Shown: positions 6,560 through 8,421 of the stretch, piece by piece
Layout of the letters: each line of letters begins with the position of its first letter
Numbering within the stretch: the first letter of the stretch is position 1
NCBI GenBank assembly: GCA_030632625.1
Contig: DAOVUK010000112.1
Span: forward strand, 1 to 8,421
Source: Gammaproteobacteria bacterium
GTDB lineage: Bacteria; Pseudomonadota; Gammaproteobacteria; GRL18
DNA: 8,421 nucleotides
Direction of reading: 5' to 3'
The notes under the pieces: model-generated
What the model was told of the DNA's origin: nothing
Database searches by the model: none
What the model saw: only the letters and a program-made list of their open reading frames with translations
Translations under genes and position numbers: made by a program

Positions 6560-6735
6560 CCCTCCTGACCACATCACGTTTCTCACTATGGGTGTAAAAG
6601 CAAAAGAATAAATCAAAAGACAAGAAAAAGCATTCGGACTCAAGCTCTGGCTTTATTCTCAGCTTTTGATTTGCTCTTGACCTTGCTTTTGATTTTCCGC
6701 ACCAGTGAGAAACGTGATGCAGCTAAGAAGGTGGG

Positions 6736-6839
6736 GAGGTGTCGTTTGCCTTGCAAGGGGCATTTCGAGCCATGGATGGCGAGGATGAGCGCTACATGGA
6801 CGTACTTGCGCGCGTCCCCGGCAAGGTGAACTACACCTC
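6736..6839. repeat. Internal hairpin of the right arm, diverged 19-bp stem
   Basis: GAGGTGTCGTTTGCCTTGC (6736-6754) pairs with 6821-6839 with three mismatches, around a loop carrying CATTTCGAGCCATGGATGG and GAGGATGAGCG. It occupies the same place as the left-arm hairpin, but much of the stem sequence differs while pairing is retained. Confidence 0.7.
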
Positions 6840-6962
6840 CTCAACTTCTGAATGTAAGCACCACTTTCGAACGCCACACCATTCTTTGCAAATTACCGCA
6901 AAGGTAGTTTTGCTGATACTTACAGTTACTTTTAACCTCATTAAAACAGGAAAATTATTACT

Positions 6963-8243
6963 ATGACCCGTTCACACGATTTGTTTCAACAAGCTCAAAA
7001 AACAATTCCTGGTGGCGTAAATTCCCCGGTTAGAGCCTTTAAAGGTGTCGGCGGTGATCCGGTTTATTTTAAAAAGGGCGAAGGTGCATATCTTTATGAT
7101 GAAGATGATAATCGCTATATCGATTATGTTGCCTCATGGGGTCCCATGATTATGGGTCATGCTCACCCGGAAGTTGTTAAAGCAGTACAGGATGCTGCCG
7201 CCAATGGCTTAGGTTTTGGTGCTCCGACACAGATTGAAACTGACATGGCAGAACTGGTCTGTCAGCTGGTGCCTTCTATTGAAATGATCCGTATGGTCAG
7301 TTCAGGTACAGAAGCAACCATGAGCGCTATTCGTTTAGCGCGCGGTTATACACATAGAGATAAGATTGTTAAGTTCGAAGGCTGTTATCATGGTCATTCA
7401 GATTCGTTGTTAGTCAAAGCCGGTTCGGGTGCACTGACATTTGGCGTACCATCATCCCCCGGGGTGCCGGCTTCTTTATCCGAACACACCATCACCCTGA
7501 CTTATAATGACAGCGCTCAGGTTCGTGAAGTGTTTGCTGATATCGGTGAACAAATTGCTGCAATTATTGTCGAACCGGTTGCAGGAAATATGAATTGTAT
7601 TCCTCCGGTTGCAGGCTTTCTGGAAACATTGCGTGAAGTTTGTGATCAGTCCGGCAGCGTGCTGATCTTTGATGAAGTTATGACCGGCTTTCGTGTTTCA
7701 AAAGGCGGAGCACAAACTCACTATGGGATCACGCCGGATTTAACCACGCTTGGTAAAGTAATTGGCGGTGGTCTGCCGGTGGGCGCATTCGGTGGTAAAA
7801 AAGAGATTATGCAGGAAATTTCACCTCTGGGTCCTGTTTACCAGGCCGGTACTTTATCAGGAAATCCGTTATCTATGGCGGCTGGTATGACAACATTAAA
7901 TCTGGTCTCACAAAATGGCGTTCATGAAGATCTGGATGCCAAAGCTAAACGTCTGGTCACAGGCATTGTTACCCAGGCGAAAGAAGCCGGTGTGGCCATG
8001 ACATCCAATCAGGTCGGCGGTATGTTCGGACTTTTCTTTAGTGAAGAGGAAAAAATAACGGGTTTTGCTCAGGTCACTAAAAGTGATCAGGAACGTTTCA
8101 AAAAGTTCTTCCACGGTATGCTTGATGAGGGCGTTTATCTTGCACCTTCTGCCTATGAAGCAGGCTTTGTTTCAGCTGCCCACACTAATGATGATATTGA
8201 TGCCACCATTGCCGCAGCCGGACGGGTGTTTAAGAGCTTGTAA
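6963..8243 (+). CDS. hemL: Glutamate-1-semialdehyde 2,1-aminomutase
   Basis: PLP/PMP enzyme that converts glutamate-1-semialdehyde to 5-aminolevulinate, the committed tetrapyrrole precursor in the C5 pathway (after GltX and HemA); cytoplasmic. The 426 aa match the usual family length. Signatures are [17 protein letters not shown] (15-31), [18 protein letters not shown] (52-69), [16 protein letters not shown] (112-127), [11 protein letters not shown] (140-150), [10 protein letters not shown] (202-211), FDEVMTGFR (236-244) and the cofactor lysine Lys265 in [18 protein letters not shown], at the same number as in E. coli. These set it apart from the related aminotransferase BioA despite the biotin neighbours. 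The ATG is preceded by AGGAA about 10 bases upstream. It is transcribed divergently from bioF; its promoter must lie in or beside the repeat region, and no convincing -35/-10 pair was found. The stop TAA is the first base triplet of an octamer repeat tract. Confidence 0.97.
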   Translation: MTRSHDLFQQAQKTIPGGVNSPVRAFKGVGGDPVYFKKGEGAYLYDEDDNRYIDYVASWGPMIMGHAHPEVVKAVQDAAANGLGFGAPTQIETDMAELVCQLVPSIEMIRMVSSGTEATMSAIRLARGYTHRDKIVKFEGCYHGHSDSLLVKAGSGALTFGVPSSPGVPASLSEHTITLTYNDSAQVREVFADIGEQIAAIIVEPVAGNMNCIPPVAGFLETLREVCDQSGSVLIFDEVMTGFRVSKGGAQTHYGITPDLTTLGKVIGGGLPVGAFGGKKEIMQEISPLGPVYQAGTLSGNPLSMAAGMTTLNLVSQNGVHEDLDAKAKRLVTGIVTQAKEAGVAMTSNQVGGMFGLFFSEEEKITGFAQVTKSDQERFKKFFHGMLDEGVYLAPSAYEAGFVSAAHTNDDIDATIAAAGRVFKSL

Positions 8244-8348
8244 GTTGGTAAGTTGGTATGTTTGTAAGTTGATAAGTTTGTATGTTGATATGCTTTTAAC
8301 TTATAAACATAAAAACTTATTAACTTATTAACATACTTAACTTACCAA
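8241..8348. repeat. Octanucleotide tandem repeats forming a long imperfect hairpin after hemL
   Basis: From the hemL stop codon, the sequence reads as seven 8-base units of the type TAAGTTGG/TATGTTTG/TAAGTTGA (8241-8296). Further on it continues as the reverse-complement octamers (TTAACATA, TTATTAAC type) to 8348. The two arms (about 8245-8292 and 8299-8348) pair over roughly 48 bp with a single one-base bulge. Most differences are G in the left arm opposite T in the right, which become G-U pairs in RNA. It could terminate hemL transcription or be an unstable repeat locus. It covers nearly all of the spacer to the next gene. Confidence 0.8.
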
Positions 8349-8359
8349 GCCTATAAAAT

Positions 8360-8421
8360 ATGAATGCACTTGAAATTAAAAACCTGAGAAAAACCTATAA
8401 AAATGGTTTTGAAGCTTTAAA
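8360..8421 (+). CDS. ABC transporter ATP-binding protein, N-terminal fragment (cut by window edge)
   Basis: Only 20 full codons are present: MNALEIKNLRKTYKNGFEAL. This is the typical opening of ABC-2 type exporter ATPases (E. coli YadG-like, with the aromatic A-loop Tyr in KTY); the Walker A would follow beyond the edge. An in-frame TAA ends six bases before the start and no earlier start exists, so ATG at 8360 is the likely start. There is no Shine-Dalgarno. TATAAA at 8352-8357, with TTAACA 18 bases upstream (8328-8333), looks like a promoter, but would place transcription start inside the first codons. The substrate cannot be judged from this fragment. Confidence 0.75.
   Translation, partial: MNALEIKNLRKTYKNGFEAL

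Larger units (their letters stand above)
6385..6887. repeat. Large composite inverted repeat (two diverged copies head to head) between bioF and hemL
   Basis: This fills most of the 627-base divergent spacer, and no real gene is seen in it. The outer ends are a perfect 30-bp inverted repeat (6385-6414 and 6858-6887), and weaker similarity runs further out to about 6350 and 6922. Nearer the centre is a perfect 16-bp inverted repeat, CATCACGTTTCTCACT (6572-6587) against 6704-6719. Between these, the two arms align as diverged inverted copies of one unit, sharing blocks such as ATTTCGAG and GCGAGGAT/GCCGAGGAT. Each arm also holds its own internal hairpin. The core 6588-6703 is AT-rich with several copies of AAATCAAAAG in both orientations. 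The unit resembles dispersed intergenic repeats with CCATGGATGG and GCGAGGATGAGCG motifs; no transposase is present. Confidence 0.8.

Noticed and set aside
6659..6877. Open frame of 72 codons on the minus strand in the bioF-hemL spacer, and a 75-codon frame on the plus strand at 6739-6966
   Set aside because: Both lie inside the inverted repeat, have no family resemblance or ribosome binding site, and their sequence is explained by repeat structure.
6963..8243. Assignment of this aminotransferase-fold gene as bioA because of the biotin neighbours
   Set aside because: The motifs, length of 426 aa and Lys265 context are those of glutamate-1-semialdehyde aminomutase.
8065..8331. 88-codon plus-strand frame at the end of hemL
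   Set aside because: It is a shadow frame within hemL whose tail is translation of the octamer repeat.

Overview
The window looks like chromosomal DNA of a moderately AT-rich gammaproteobacterium. This rests on an FNR-type regulator beside a cbb3 oxidase, a bioF-bioH-bioC-bioD biotin cluster of the E. coli BioC/BioH type, and hemL; genus cannot be fixed from the sequence. The genes are ordinary housekeeping functions, and the unusual content is in the spacers, which carry four different palindromic repeat elements.

Layout. 1-447 (minus): N-terminal part of ccoN, catalytic subunit of the cbb3 oxidase; the rest lies beyond the left edge. 448-821: long spacer with a near-consensus CRP-type palindrome and no gene. 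822-986: a 165-bp MITE-like inverted-repeat element whose end supplies the stop codon of the next gene. 984-1763 (minus): FNR-like oxygen sensor with all four Fe-S cysteines but an unusual recognition helix. 1735-2433 (minus): membrane-anchored protein of unknown function that overlaps the regulator. 2496-2569: small near-perfect hairpin element flanked by a 6-bp direct repeat. 2586-6335 (minus): bioF-bioH-bioC-bioD, tightly packed. 6336-6962: divergent spacer filled by two inverted, diverged copies of a structured repeat. 6963-8243 (plus): hemL. 8241-8348: octanucleotide tandem repeats that fold into a long hairpin starting in the hemL stop codon. 8360-8421 (plus): first codons of an ABC-transporter ATPase.

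Function. BioC methylates malonyl-ACP so that fatty-acid synthesis can build the pimeloyl chain, BioH removes the methyl group, BioF makes KAPA and BioD makes dethiobiotin. BioA and BioB are not in the window. HemL makes 5-aminolevulinate for tetrapyrroles, including the haem needed by the cbb3 oxidase. The FNR-like protein is a plausible regulator of the oxidase genes next to it.

No defence system, prophage, CRISPR array, RNA gene or transposase gene was found. The points most worth a second look are the structured repeats at 6385-6887 and 8241-8348, the mobile-looking elements at 822-986 and 2496-2569, the variant FNR recognition helix with the CRP-like palindrome, and a repeat-bearing insertion inside BioC.
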